Below, one piece after another: positions 16,893-25,566 of a DNA stretch of 64,000 bases. The translations under genes and the position numbers were made by a program. The stretch is taken from contig JABFXY010000139.1 of assembly GCA_013361525.1 (NCBI GenBank), positions 1-64,000 on the forward strand. Reading direction: 5' to 3'. The DNA comes from Polyangiaceae bacterium. Lineage in GTDB: Bacteria; Myxococcota_A; Polyangia; Polyangiales; Polyangiaceae. Below the pieces are notes generated by a model that had not been told where the DNA came from, ran no database searches, and saw only the letters and a program-made list of their open reading frames with translations. The stretch's first letter is position 1, and each line of letters begins with the position of its first letter.

Positions 16893-18215
16893 TCAGTTTT
16901 CCGAGGCGATGCAGTCGGCGCGGTGAAGGAGCAGCCGTATGGTGGTCGATTGTCCGATGAGGATCGACTCCTGATCGTCACCGCCGACGACGATAGGGAT
17001 GTAGGGCTCGGGATCCGCGAAGACCCAAATCTCGTCCGTCATGAGGTGGGTGACGCCGACGCCGTCGGAGACGACGATATGAAGACGGGACCCTTGTTGA
17101 AGGCCGATCGCGAAACCATTTCGCCACCCGGTGAAGCTCCATGCGTCGGTCGGCGGAGGCGCGCGATAGACCCATGGAGCGCCGACCTGTTTGCCGTCGT
17201 GGTCGATCCGGTACACCGCAATCACGCCGGCGCCGGAACCGTTCGTGTTCGACGGGTGGGACACGGCTGCGAAGAAGCCGCCTTCTCGCGGAACGAGCCA
17301 ATGCCGCGTCGGATAGAAGCCGAGATCGATATGGGACGTCTCCATGATCGAGCCGCCCTGCGCGCGGTAGAAATGCAATTGCGCATCGACCGGAGGATCC
17401 AACGAGGCTGCGCCCGACGTCGGCGCCGCGGAGATCAGCGTCGTGTTCGCGCCGTTGGTCGCGAAACGGAACTCGGCGTGACCTGCCGGCGGCGCCCCCG
17501 GCGGAACCGTGCCGAGGAGCTCCGGCTCGGCGGCTTGGCCCGGCGAGGCATAGCGATCGATTGCGTAGAGCGCGGCGTTCGCGTCCCAACGAACCGAGTA
17601 GGCGCTGCCGGAGCCGGCTTCATCGACCATTGCCCCGACCGAGCCGGTCGTGCGCACGAGCACACCTGGCTCACCGACGGCGAACACACCTTCGACCAAC
17701 CCCGATCGCGCGAAGACGCCCTGCGGTGTCGCGGTGATCACGCCGAGGGAGTCGTCGAAGTCGAACCCCGTGAGATGCACTGTCTGCGCCCCGATGACGG
17801 GTGGCCAGGCGCCGAACGGCTCGGCGATCGTTCGCGAGATGATCGCCTTGACGAACTGGTCGGGTGCGTAGTCTGCGTAGGTGACGCCGATACCGCCGGA
17901 CGAAAGAGGGAAGAGCCCAGGGCCGCGAATGGGTCCTCCATTCCCGTCCACCTCGACCGGCTCGCCGACCCACGCGAGCTCCTCGCAACCCGTTACGGGG
18001 GCAATCGGCTCGCCCGGGTCTGCGATGGGTGGTCCGCCGTCGTCGTTCGTCTCCGGCTCGGGCGTCGGCGGAGCCGGTGCACCGTCTCCACCGGAACCGT
18101 CTTGCGACTGCCCCGGCTTCTTTCCGATGACGATGCCCGACTCTTCGCAGGCCGTCGCGGTCAGCGCGGCGACGATCGGCGCGCACGCGAGCCATCGCAA
18201 GCGAAGGGTGCTCAT
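16893..18215 (-). CDS. Secreted lipoprotein, predicted beta-propeller, unknown function
   Basis: 440 residues from the ATG at 18215, which begins a signal peptide ending in a lipobox-like TATAC (Cys about 21). A longer reading is possible upstream but would run antiparallel to nothing and lacks secretion logic, so the signal-peptide start is preferred. The linker is Gly/Pro-rich; the body is beta-rich with repeated aromatic-Gly motifs and no catalytic signature. It lies between a short-chain dehydrogenase gene upstream (60 nt) and the hydrolase lipoprotein downstream on the same strand. Confidence 0.65.
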   Translation of the reverse strand: MSTLRLRWLACAPIVAALTATACEESGIVIGKKPGQSQDGSGGDGAPAPPTPEPETNDDGGPPIADPGEPIAPVTGCEELAWVGEPVEVDGNGGPIRGPGLFPLSSGGIGVTYADYAPDQFVKAIISRTIAEPFGAWPPVIGAQTVHLTGFDFDDSLGVITATPQGVFARSGLVEGVFAVGEPGVLVRTTGSVGAMVDEAGSGSAYSVRWDANAALYAIDRYASPGQAAEPELLGTVPPGAPPAGHAEFRFATNGANTTLISAAPTSGAASLDPPVDAQLHFYRAQGGSIMETSHIDLGFYPTRHWLVPREGGFFAAVSHPSNTNGSGAGVIAVYRIDHDGKQVGAPWVYRAPPPTDAWSFTGWRNGFAIGLQQGSRLHIVVSDGVGVTHLMTDEIWVFADPEPYIPIVVGGDDQESILIGQSTTIRLLLHRADCIASEN

Positions 18216-18274
18216 AACCCCAAGGTGCGGAGCACCCGTACCGATCGGCTCATCGACCTTCACGAATCTGGGAT

Positions 18275-19105
18275 TCAGCCGGCAGCACCGCCGTCGACGC
18301 GCTTCGCGAGCCAGGGAGAGATCGTGCGGTGGAGCGTCTCCGGAGCGCTCCGTTTGAGGAACGCAATCGTCTTCGCCTCTTTGTGGGGAAAGGCATAAAG
18401 CGTCTCCTTGTCGCACGCGACGAGGGCTCGCTCGGCGACCTCGTCCGCTTGGACCTTGTTGCGCGACATGAGCTTCTCGATGCCCGTTACGTTCATCGAG
18501 GCGTGCGAGCGAGCGCTCTTTGCGATGTTGGTGGTGAAGAAATAGGGGCATAGCACCGTGACGCCGACGCCCGTGCCGGAGAGCTCGCTCGCGAGCGTCT
18601 CGGACAACGCGACGACCCCCGCCTTCGTCACGTTGTAGGGCGCCATTTCAGCGGCGCTCGCGAACGCGGCAATCGACGCGACGTTGAGCACGTGACCGCT
18701 GCCACGCGCCTTCATCGCCGGCAGGAAGTAATGGCAGCCATAGATCACGCCCCATAGATTGATGCCCATGATCCATTCCCAGTCGGCGAGGGGAATGGTC
18801 CCGACCGGTCCGCCGACCGCGACACCCGCGTTGTTCACGAGCAGGTCGATGTGGCCGAGCTCGCGCGCGGAGAGCTCGAAGAGGCGCTCGACCTGATCCG
18901 GCTTGGACACGTCGCACGGCGTGACGTGCGCGCGGCCGCCCGACGACTCCACGATTCGGCGCGTCTCTTCGGCGCCTGCCGAGTCGACGTCAGAGAGGAC
19001 GAGTCGAGCGCCGCGCGCCGCGAGACGCGAGGCCAGCGCACGCCCGAGACCGCCGGCGGCACCCGTGATGACTGCGCGAGGTTGTTTGGGGAGCATGGCG
19101 CGCAT
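18275..19105 (-). CDS. Short-chain dehydrogenase/reductase (classical SDR)
   Basis: 276 residues. All classical SDR marks are present: cofactor loop TGAAGGLG, NNAG, catalytic Ser in NVASIAAF and YNVTK (Tyr-x-x-x-Lys), with a C-terminal region of about 60 residues beyond the core. Asp in LSDVD at the end of beta-2 suggests NAD(H) preference. The ATG at 19105 follows GGAAGA closely; ATG at 19096 is an alternative. The first 116 nt overlap the 3' end of the upstream BNR-repeat gene in another frame, so translation may be coupled. Substrate unknown. Confidence 0.85.
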   Translation of the reverse strand: MRAMLPKQPRAVITGAAGGLGRALASRLAARGARLVLSDVDSAGAEETRRIVESSGGRAHVTPCDVSKPDQVERLFELSARELGHIDLLVNNAGVAVGGPVGTIPLADWEWIMGINLWGVIYGCHYFLPAMKARGSGHVLNVASIAAFASAAEMAPYNVTKAGVVALSETLASELSGTGVGVTVLCPYFFTTNIAKSARSHASMNVTGIEKLMSRNKVQADEVAERALVACDKETLYAFPHKEAKTIAFLKRSAPETLHRTISPWLAKRVDGGAAG

Positions 19106-20477
19106 TGTTCTTCCGATGCCCCAGCAGCGCAATGGCCGCCAAAGCGGCGATTGCGCTCGACCATTCGGAGGTCGGCGCCCCTGGGGCGAGCGTGCATGCG
19201 CAGCCGCCGCCGTCGCCGTCCGCGGGCGCGCCGCCCGATCCGCCGGCGCCTCCGCCCCCCGCGTTCGAAGCGCCGCCTGTCGCGGCAGGTGCGCCGCCTT
19301 GCGATTGGCCACCGGTTGCGGGCGCGCCGCCTTGGCTTCCCCCGCCCGAAGCGTCGCAATCGCCGGTCGCACCGATGAGCTCTTTGATCATCGGCCACCC
19401 CGGCTCGCAGAGGTCGTGCACCGGCGCGCCCGACGCACACGGAAGGATTCCCTCGATGCAGCGATTTTCCAACAGTGGTGTGAACGTCGCCGCGCCGTCC
19501 TCCGAGACGCCCGCGGTGAAGCCGTCGGTGGCTTCTTCGCCGCACGCGAAGATGCGGCCGTCGGCGAACGTCACGCAGCGTGCGGCGATCGCGGCGCGTG
19601 GCTCGGTGGCGAAGGTCGTGGTGTCGAGCTCGTGCAGCCCGTCGAAGTTGCCGCCGTACAACGCATACGCGCCGTCGTCGGAGAGCCTGAAGGCGTGGAG
19701 GCGACCATTCGCGAGGGATGCGACGACCTCGAACGTCGCGCCGTAGTCTTCGCTGAGGAGCAATCGACCGGGCACGGAATTGATACGTACGAAGAGCCGC
19801 TCGGGGGCGAGCGGGTCGATTCCGCCGATGAAAGGGGAGACCTTGGCGTCGCTGTTCGGAACGATGGCGCTCGTCCAGGTCTGGCCGCCGTCGGTGGAGG
19901 TGATGACGAGGCCGAGCGGCTTGTCTCCCTCCGCGTAGGCGCTCACGTAAATCACGTTCGGATCGGACGGCGCGGCATCCAACGTGAGCGGGACGACCTT
20001 GTCGGGCAGCACGTCCCCGAGCTGCGACCACGTCGCGAGATCGTCGGTCGATGCGTAGACCCGCGGTCGCTCTCCGTTCGGCGGAATCGCGAGCGCAATG
20101 GCGCGGCCGTCGAGACCCATCGACACGTCGACGACGAAGTTGCCTTCGAGGTCCGGCGCGCGGTCGAAGGCGCAGGTGTCGCCGCGCCCGATCGCCAGGC
20201 CGTCCGAGAGCCCCATGAAAATCGCGCCCGTGTGGCTGAGCGCCGCGTGCGGGTGATACCCGCTCGAATACCCGATCGCCTCTTCGCAAATCAGGTGGAA
20301 CGTCGCGCCTGCATCGCTGCTCTTCGCGAAGCCGTAGCTCGTGCGGACCCAGATCGTGGAGGGATCCGTCGGGTCGACGAGGACTTGGCCGGAGGAGGGG
20401 AATGCGCCGTTTGCGTGGGCCGAGCTCGCGACGAGCAAGAGCCCGGAGCAAAGCAGCGCGGCCGGTCCGGCACGCAT
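18990..20477 (-). CDS. Exported BNR-repeat beta-propeller protein with MYXO-CTERM-like tail
   Basis: 495 residues. An N-terminal signal peptide (cleavage likely after SSAHA) leads to a propeller with Asp-box/BNR units (SSDAGATF, STDGGQTW, SEDYGATF), as in sialidase or VPS10-type folds. A Gly/Ala/Ser/Gln-rich linker (about 395-430) precedes GGGCACT, a hydrophobic helix and a basic stretch (HRKNNAR), the architecture of a MYXO-CTERM sorting signal. Normally the protein ends right after the basic cluster; here the frame runs on about 45 residues into the SDR gene. The start lies one base after the stop of the phosphodiester-glycosidase gene (TGACATG). Confidence 0.75.
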   Translation of the reverse strand: MRAGPAALLCSGLLLVASSAHANGAFPSSGQVLVDPTDPSTIWVRTSYGFAKSSDAGATFHLICEEAIGYSSGYHPHAALSHTGAIFMGLSDGLAIGRGDTCAFDRAPDLEGNFVVDVSMGLDGRAIALAIPPNGERPRVYASTDDLATWSQLGDVLPDKVVPLTLDAAPSDPNVIYVSAYAEGDKPLGLVITSTDGGQTWTSAIVPNSDAKVSPFIGGIDPLAPERLFVRINSVPGRLLLSEDYGATFEVVASLANGRLHAFRLSDDGAYALYGGNFDGLHELDTTTFATEPRAAIAARCVTFADGRIFACGEEATDGFTAGVSEDGAATFTPLLENRCIEGILPCASGAPVHDLCEPGWPMIKELIGATGDCDASGGGSQGGAPATGGQSQGGAPAATGGASNAGGGGAGGSGGAPADGDGGGCACTLAPGAPTSEWSSAIAALAAIALLGHRKNNARHAPQTTSRSHHGCRRRSRACAGLASRGARRSTRPL

Positions 20478-20478
20478 G

Positions 20479-21897
20479 TCAGTTTGCCGGGGGCTCGGGT
20501 GTTGCCCCGCCGGGCGTGCCAGCGGGTTGCGGCGTGAGCGCGACCACCGTGTCCGGCGATTTGCGCGTTACGTAGAAGAAGTCGCGGTGCATCGCTTTTC
20601 GGACGTAGTCGTCCTCGGTGTACTCGAAGCCGTCGACGATGGCCTTGACCGTCGGGTTCGCGGCGTCACCGTTCTTCGGCTCGACCGTGACGAACTTCGG
20701 ATAGGACCAATTGACGTCGAGCTGCGCGACGTTGTGCGCGCCCGCGTGGTTCATCGCTTTGGCGATCGCCGTCGCGGTGGTTGCTTCACTGATGCCGACG
20801 TAGAGCGTCTTCTGATCTTGGCTCAGGCCGATGGCCGAGCGCCGAATGACGGTGTCTTTGTCGAGCGTCGAGCCCCACAGCGTGTTTTCTTCCGCGAGCA
20901 GGCCTTTGTGCATCGTGCCGTCTTCGTACATGCACATCGGCGCCTGGCGGAACCAAACCATGTCGTCTCGCGTGTTCTCGAGCGCCTCCCAAGAGCCGAT
21001 CTTGAGGACGTCACCGTCGTAAGCCGCGACGGTGCAGGCGCGGCCGCGCGGCTCCACGAAGAGCGTGCCTTCGGCCTTCATTCCGTAATTGCCGTGTGTG
21101 GTCTTGAAGCCGCCATTGAATGCAGCCAGGGCCGTCGCGACGTCTGCGTCGGGGATCACGCCCGTGCGCTTATGGGCTTTTGCGTCCTTGAGCTGCGTCA
21201 TCGGCTCCATCGTGCCGGCGACGAGATGAAGCCGAATTTGCCTCAGATCCATCGCGACGACGGCGACCAGCGCCCAGCCGCGCTTCTTGTCGGGGTGAAG
21301 CAGCGTTTTCCACATCGGCGGCGGCTCGTCCGCCTGTCGCGGGTCCACCATCGGCACCCATTCGCCGTCGCCCGGTGCCTTGAACGACGTATGCATCGGA
21401 CCGACCGTCTCCGGAACGAAGCGCGGATAGCGGATCTTCGACGCGTTCTCGTCCTTCAACGAAGGAGGCAGCTCCGGAATCTCCCAGCGAGCCTCCGGCG
21501 CCTCGTCGCCGCGGGTCATCTGGTTGTATTCGTCTTGAACGCCGTACGCCCAGTCCTCGAGCTTCGCGATCGCGTCGTTGCCGACGATCGATCGGCCGGT
21601 GTCGGCGAGCCACGGCCCGAGCCACTCGACACGATGGATCGCAATCCACAGGCCGAGCGCGGCGATCGGCGTGCCGACGAGCGCGCCGATGCCGACGCGA
21701 CGGAGCCACGTCCGCGCGCGTGAGCGAGGCGCCTTCGCCTTCGCAGGGGTCGCGGTCGTTTCTTTTGCCGCTTCGGTCGGCGTCGATGCCGTCTCGGGGG
21801 CGGGCGCGTCGATGGTGGCCGGCTCCGGCGATTGCGCGTCGGGGGGACCAGCCTGCCCGGATGCGCTGGTGCTGTTCACCTGAACATCGCCGTCCAT
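20479..21897 (-). CDS. Membrane-anchored phosphodiester glycosidase-like protein (NAGPA / DUF2233)
   Basis: 472 residues from the ATG at 21897. A Pro/Ala/Thr-rich cytoplasmic segment (about 1-65) precedes one transmembrane helix (about 70-92), so the catalytic domain should be periplasmic. The DUF2233 core is recognisable from MDLRQIRL, the signature AFNGGFKTTHGNYGM and the later DVNWSYP segment. The family removes phosphodiester-linked sugars (NAGPA in animals), and bacterial members act on surface polysaccharides. It starts an apparent operon with the BNR protein (1-nt gap) and SDR. Target is unknown. Confidence 0.75.
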   Translation of the reverse strand: MDGDVQVNSTSASGQAGPPDAQSPEPATIDAPAPETASTPTEAAKETTATPAKAKAPRSRARTWLRRVGIGALVGTPIAALGLWIAIHRVEWLGPWLADTGRSIVGNDAIAKLEDWAYGVQDEYNQMTRGDEAPEARWEIPELPPSLKDENASKIRYPRFVPETVGPMHTSFKAPGDGEWVPMVDPRQADEPPPMWKTLLHPDKKRGWALVAVVAMDLRQIRLHLVAGTMEPMTQLKDAKAHKRTGVIPDADVATALAAFNGGFKTTHGNYGMKAEGTLFVEPRGRACTVAAYDGDVLKIGSWEALENTRDDMVWFRQAPMCMYEDGTMHKGLLAEENTLWGSTLDKDTVIRRSAIGLSQDQKTLYVGISEATTATAIAKAMNHAGAHNVAQLDVNWSYPKFVTVEPKNGDAANPTVKAIVDGFEYTEDDYVRKAMHRDFFYVTRKSPDTVVALTPQPAGTPGGATPEPPAN

Positions 21898-22201
21898 GCA
21901 GACACCGGGTGTAGCGGGTAATCGCGGTCGAGTCAGGGCTTTTTTTCCTCGCGCGCGCACGACGGCGCGGGTCCCGCCTGGAGGGGTGCTCGCTACGCTC
22001 GCACTGGGCACCCACGCCTGTGCGCGCCCTATCGCGCGTGAAACCTGCTGCCGGCGGCGGCCAATGGCCGCCTCCTGACAACGCAACAGCAGTGCTCCAA
22101 AAGTACCGCGCAAACGACGTGTTACCTTGGCGAAAAAAAGTTTGTCACTGGGTGGAGCGCCCCGTCGTTGTCCCCGCGGAAACCCGAGGAGGACATCGAC
22201 C
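21898..22201. promoter_or_regulatory. Divergent intergenic region with perfect hairpin
   Basis: About 300 bases separate the glycosidase and VIT-VWA starts, so both promoters should be here. The perfect inverted repeat GGCGGCC-AAT-GGCCGCC lies at 22056-22072, a good operator or hairpin candidate. AT-richer tracts occur at 21936-21950 and 22130-22145. No gene is seen. Confidence 0.4.
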
Positions 22202-24661
22202 ATGACCCAAATGATCCCGACATCGTCCAGCGCCCGCGGCAGCCGTCTCGTCGACGTGACCGGCACCGTTCTCCCGCTCGAGCATTGCGCGCTCACGGTC
22301 GATGCCTGTGCGGGGCTCGCACGCGTCACGTTGGTGCAGCGGTTCACGAATCCACACGCGGAGCCGCTGCACGTGACCTACAAGCTTCCGCTCCCCGCCG
22401 ACGCCGCCGTCGGTGGGTTCACGTTTCGCGTCGGCGATCGAACGATCCGCGGCAAGGTCGAGGGGCGCGCCAAAGCGCGCGAGATGTTCGACGAAGCGAT
22501 CCTGGAAGGAAAAAGCGCGGCGCTCCTCGAGCAGGATCGTTCGAGCCTCTTCACGCAGGAGATCGGCAACATCCCGGCGGGCGCATCGGTCGAGGCGGAG
22601 ATCGAGATCGATCAGCCGCTGATGTGGCTCACCGAGGGTCGCTGGCAGTGGCGCTTCCCGCTCGCTGCGGCGCCTCGTTACCTGGGCGCGGCCGACATCG
22701 AGAACAACGTCGATATCGCGGTCGCCAACGGCGAGACGAAGGCGCGCGCGTCACTGTCGATGCGCGTGCGTGATTCCCTCGCGGAGGGGCGCTCGCCGGA
22801 GTCTCCGTCACATCCGATCGTTTGCTCGCGCGGCATTCAGGCCTTCGAGGTCGAGCTCGGCAGCGGAAACAGCGCGGTGCTCGATCGCGACGTCGTCGTG
22901 GAGTGGCCCGCCGCGGGGATGGTGCCCGGTGTGACGCTCGACGTAGCGCGACCCGCCGACGGTGCGCGCGCGTTTGGTCTGCTCACCATCGTGCCTCCGG
23001 CGCCGGAAGCAAAAGCAGCCACGGTTCCGCGCGATCTCACGCTGCTCATCGATACGAGCGGCTCGATGTCCGGTGAGCCGCTCGAGCAAGCCAAGCGCGT
23101 CGCGTGTGCGCTCGTCGACGCGCTCGGGTCGGGCGATCAAGTCGAGCTGATCGAGTTCTCCAACACCGCGACCTCGTTTCGCGCGAAGCCGGCGTTCGCC
23201 ACTGAATCGTTGAAGCGCTCGGCCCTGCAATGGATTCAATCGTTGTCGGCGTCCGGGGGCACCGAGATGTTGAGCGGCGTGAAGACCGCGCTGCGCGAGC
23301 TTCGCGAGGGCTCGCAACGTCAGATCGTTCTCATCACCGACGGGCTCGTCGGGTTCGAGCGCGACATCGTGAGGCTGTTGCTATCGAGCTTGCCGAAGTC
23401 CGCGCGCTTGCACGCATTGGGCGTGGGCTCGGCGGTCAATCGATCGCTGCTCGCTCCGATTGCGCGCGCAGGCCGCGGCACCGAAGCGATCATCGGCCTC
23501 GGCGAAGATCCGGAGCGCGCGGCCAAACGACTTCTGTCACACACCGTCGCGCCGGTGCTCGTCGACCTCGTCATCGAGGGTGCGGGCGTCGTGAAAACCG
23601 TGCCGTCGAGGCCCGGTGACGTCTATGCAGGCGCGCCGCTCCGTGTCGCGGTCGAGCTCGACCCGCGCGGCGGCGAGGTGATCGTTCGCGGCTCGATGCA
23701 TTCGAACCGATTCGAGCAGCGGCTTCGCGCCGAGGCGCTCGATCCCGCACAGGGAAGCGCTTCCGTGGTGAAGCTGTTCGGTCGCGAGCTCGTCGAGGAT
23801 CTCGAGATGACGATTTCGGCGGGGCGCGACGTCGATAAATGCGAACGCGAAATCGAGCGCGTCGGAACCACGTTCGGGATCTCCACGCGATTCACGTCGT
23901 GGATCGCAATCAGCGACGAGCCCACGGTCGACCCGCGCGATCCGTCACGTCGTGTCGAGCAGCCCCACGCGCTTCCACACGGAATGAGCGCAGCGGGGTT
24001 GGGACTGCGGCCCGGGTACGATCCGAATCTCGTCGCTGCGCCGGCGATGATGCCGGTGACACAGGCCGCGCCGCGTGCACGCATGATGGCGTCGTTCGGC
24101 GAGCGGAGCGCGCCTCCGCCTGCGCCGGGTCGCGTCCCGCCTCCTCCGGGCTTCGCGCCTCCGCCGCCGCCGCCTCCTGCCGGGTCTGCGCCGCCGGGAT
24201 TCTGGGCCAAGGGTGGGCCTGCGGGTCCTCCGAGCGCTCCGCCGGCTCCGCGGAGGGTCGAGGTGCAGGTTGCGAACATGCCGTTCCAAAAGGCGAAGGA
24301 GATGAGCAAGCCCGCGCCCGTCGCCCCGAAGGAAGAGGAGCAATCCGCTCGTCCGCCGCGCGCTGCGCTAGCGGCTCGCATTGCGCGGGTCGACGGCGAC
24401 CACGTAACGATCGAGCTCGTCGTGCCGCCCGAGGGGCTGGATCTCTCCCTCGTCGGCGCGTTCGCAGCGGCGATCTGCGAGAGCGGCCGCGAGGTCTTCG
24501 CGATGGTCGTCGTCGAGCGATCGGCGCGCGAGGGCCTGCTCGCTGGTGGGCTCGTCATCCGCATCGTCGTCCGCGCTCCCGGCCTCGATCCGTCGACGGA
24601 CGCCGTTCGCAGCGTCCGCGTCGAGCTCCCTTCATCGGGCATGATCATCGAGGCGCGCTGA
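22202..24661 (+). CDS. VIT and VWA domain protein (inter-alpha-trypsin inhibitor heavy-chain-like)
   Basis: 819 residues from the ATG at 22202, preceded by GAGGAGG 9 nt upstream. No signal peptide is seen. The N-terminus is a VIT domain (QRFTNPHAEP, YKLPLPADAAV, VGDRTIRGKV). The VWA domain carries the metal-ion site DTSGS (Asp284) with a later Asp in ITDG. A Pro-rich segment (about 640-690) links to a C-terminal beta/alpha domain of about 90 residues. VWA domains usually bind protein partners through a divalent metal. An ECF sigma factor gene starts 15 nt downstream, suggesting a sensor or regulator role; this is inference. A paralogue with export signals lies at 38651-41089. Confidence 0.85.
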   Translation: MTQMIPTSSSARGSRLVDVTGTVLPLEHCALTVDACAGLARVTLVQRFTNPHAEPLHVTYKLPLPADAAVGGFTFRVGDRTIRGKVEGRAKAREMFDEAILEGKSAALLEQDRSSLFTQEIGNIPAGASVEAEIEIDQPLMWLTEGRWQWRFPLAAAPRYLGAADIENNVDIAVANGETKARASLSMRVRDSLAEGRSPESPSHPIVCSRGIQAFEVELGSGNSAVLDRDVVVEWPAAGMVPGVTLDVARPADGARAFGLLTIVPPAPEAKAATVPRDLTLLIDTSGSMSGEPLEQAKRVACALVDALGSGDQVELIEFSNTATSFRAKPAFATESLKRSALQWIQSLSASGGTEMLSGVKTALRELREGSQRQIVLITDGLVGFERDIVRLLLSSLPKSARLHALGVGSAVNRSLLAPIARAGRGTEAIIGLGEDPERAAKRLLSHTVAPVLVDLVIEGAGVVKTVPSRPGDVYAGAPLRVAVELDPRGGEVIVRGSMHSNRFEQRLRAEALDPAQGSASVVKLFGRELVEDLEMTISAGRDVDKCEREIERVGTTFGISTRFTSWIAISDEPTVDPRDPSRRVEQPHALPHGMSAAGLGLRPGYDPNLVAAPAMMPVTQAAPRARMMASFGERSAPPPAPGRVPPPPGFAPPPPPPPAGSAPPGFWAKGGPAGPPSAPPAPRRVEVQVANMPFQKAKEMSKPAPVAPKEEEQSARPPRAALAARIARVDGDHVTIELVVPPEGLDLSLVGAFAAAICESGREVFAMVVVERSAREGLLAGGLVIRIVVRAPGLDPSTDAVRSVRVELPSSGMIIEAR

Positions 24662-24676
24662 TCTCCTATCCTCGCC

Positions 24677-25255
24677 ATGCAAGATCTCGATTCACTCCTT
24701 CCTGCCATCGTCGCAGGCGACACCGAAGCCTTCGGTCGCTTCATGGCGGCCGTCGAGCTGCCCGTGCGCCGGAGCCTTCGTCCGTTCGCGACGCGCGCCG
24801 ACACGGAGGCGATCGTCCAAGAGGCGTTTCTCCGAGTTTGGCAGGTCGCGCCGAAGCTGAAGCTCGACGAGCGCGAGCACGGCCTCTACCGATTCGTTCT
24901 GCGCGTCGCACGAAACCTCGCGCTCGACGCCGTGAAAGGGCCGCGGGGCGCGGCGAAGACGGATCTCGACCACGCGCCGGAGCCGGCCGAGCCTCCTGTC
25001 GAAGTCGATCCGCTTCTCCGGCGTCGCATCGCCGAGTGCTTCGAACGATTGCCCACGCAGCCGGGAAACGCCCTCCGGGCTCGTCTCGACAATGACGGCG
25101 CCGATCCGGACACGATGCTCGCCGAGCGGTGCGGCATGAAGCCGAACACCTTCCTGCAGAACGTGACGCGCGCGAAAAAGCTCATGGAAGACTGCCTCGA
25201 GCGAAAAGGCGTCCCACTACCTCGCGGCCCAGTGCGCGAATCGGCGGCGCGGTAA
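24677..25255 (+). CDS. ECF-family RNA polymerase sigma factor
   Basis: 192 residues. Region sigma-2 is seen at about 25-85 (DTEAIVQEAFLRVWQVAPK, with the LRVARNLALD helix), and region sigma-4 at about 130-175 (MLAERCGMKPNTFLQNVTRAKKLM), matching ECF sigma factors. It lies 15 nt after the VIT-VWA gene and 4 nt before a 79-codon gene, so all three are probably one operon. No zinc anti-sigma motif (HxxxCxxC) or transmembrane anti-sigma factor is encoded next to it, so its control is unclear; the VIT-VWA or small protein could serve. Confidence 0.85.
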   Translation: MQDLDSLLPAIVAGDTEAFGRFMAAVELPVRRSLRPFATRADTEAIVQEAFLRVWQVAPKLKLDEREHGLYRFVLRVARNLALDAVKGPRGAAKTDLDHAPEPAEPPVEVDPLLRRRIAECFERLPTQPGNALRARLDNDGADPDTMLAERCGMKPNTFLQNVTRAKKLMEDCLERKGVPLPRGPVRESAAR

Positions 25256-25259
25256 AGCC

Positions 25260-25499
25260 ATGGCGAAGCTCACACAGGCGCAACGAGACGCATTGGTCGA
25301 AGAGGTGGTGAGCGCCCACCGCGCGATCGATCCCCGCGGCGCGCTCATTCCAAGCCCAGCCTTTCATGATCTCGACGACGAAGATCGCATGCGAGCGTTC
25401 GAAGCATCGATCGCTGCTCGCACATTGGAGGCAGCGCTCGATCCGGGCGGCCGCTCGACGACGGTTCGTGCCGTGTTGAAGATCTTGTCGCGGAGTTGA
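25260..25499 (+). CDS. Small soluble protein downstream of ECF sigma factor
   Basis: 79 residues with ATG 4 nt after the sigma stop. The sequence is charged and helical (AQRDALVEEVV..., DDEDRMRAFEASIAARTLEAAL) with no transmembrane segment, Cys or known motif. Its position suggests co-translation with the sigma factor and possibly a partner or anti-sigma role; no family resemblance supports this. The frame is uninterrupted and codon bias matches neighbours, so it is probably real. Confidence 0.6.
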   Translation: MAKLTQAQRDALVEEVVSAHRAIDPRGALIPSPAFHDLDDEDRMRAFEASIAARTLEAALDPGGRSTTVRAVLKILSRS

Positions 25500-25566
25500 C
25501 TCGTCTCGTGCGGACGGGGCGCGTAGGATCCCGCCCCGTGATGCCCGGCCAGAACGAGAAGCGCGC

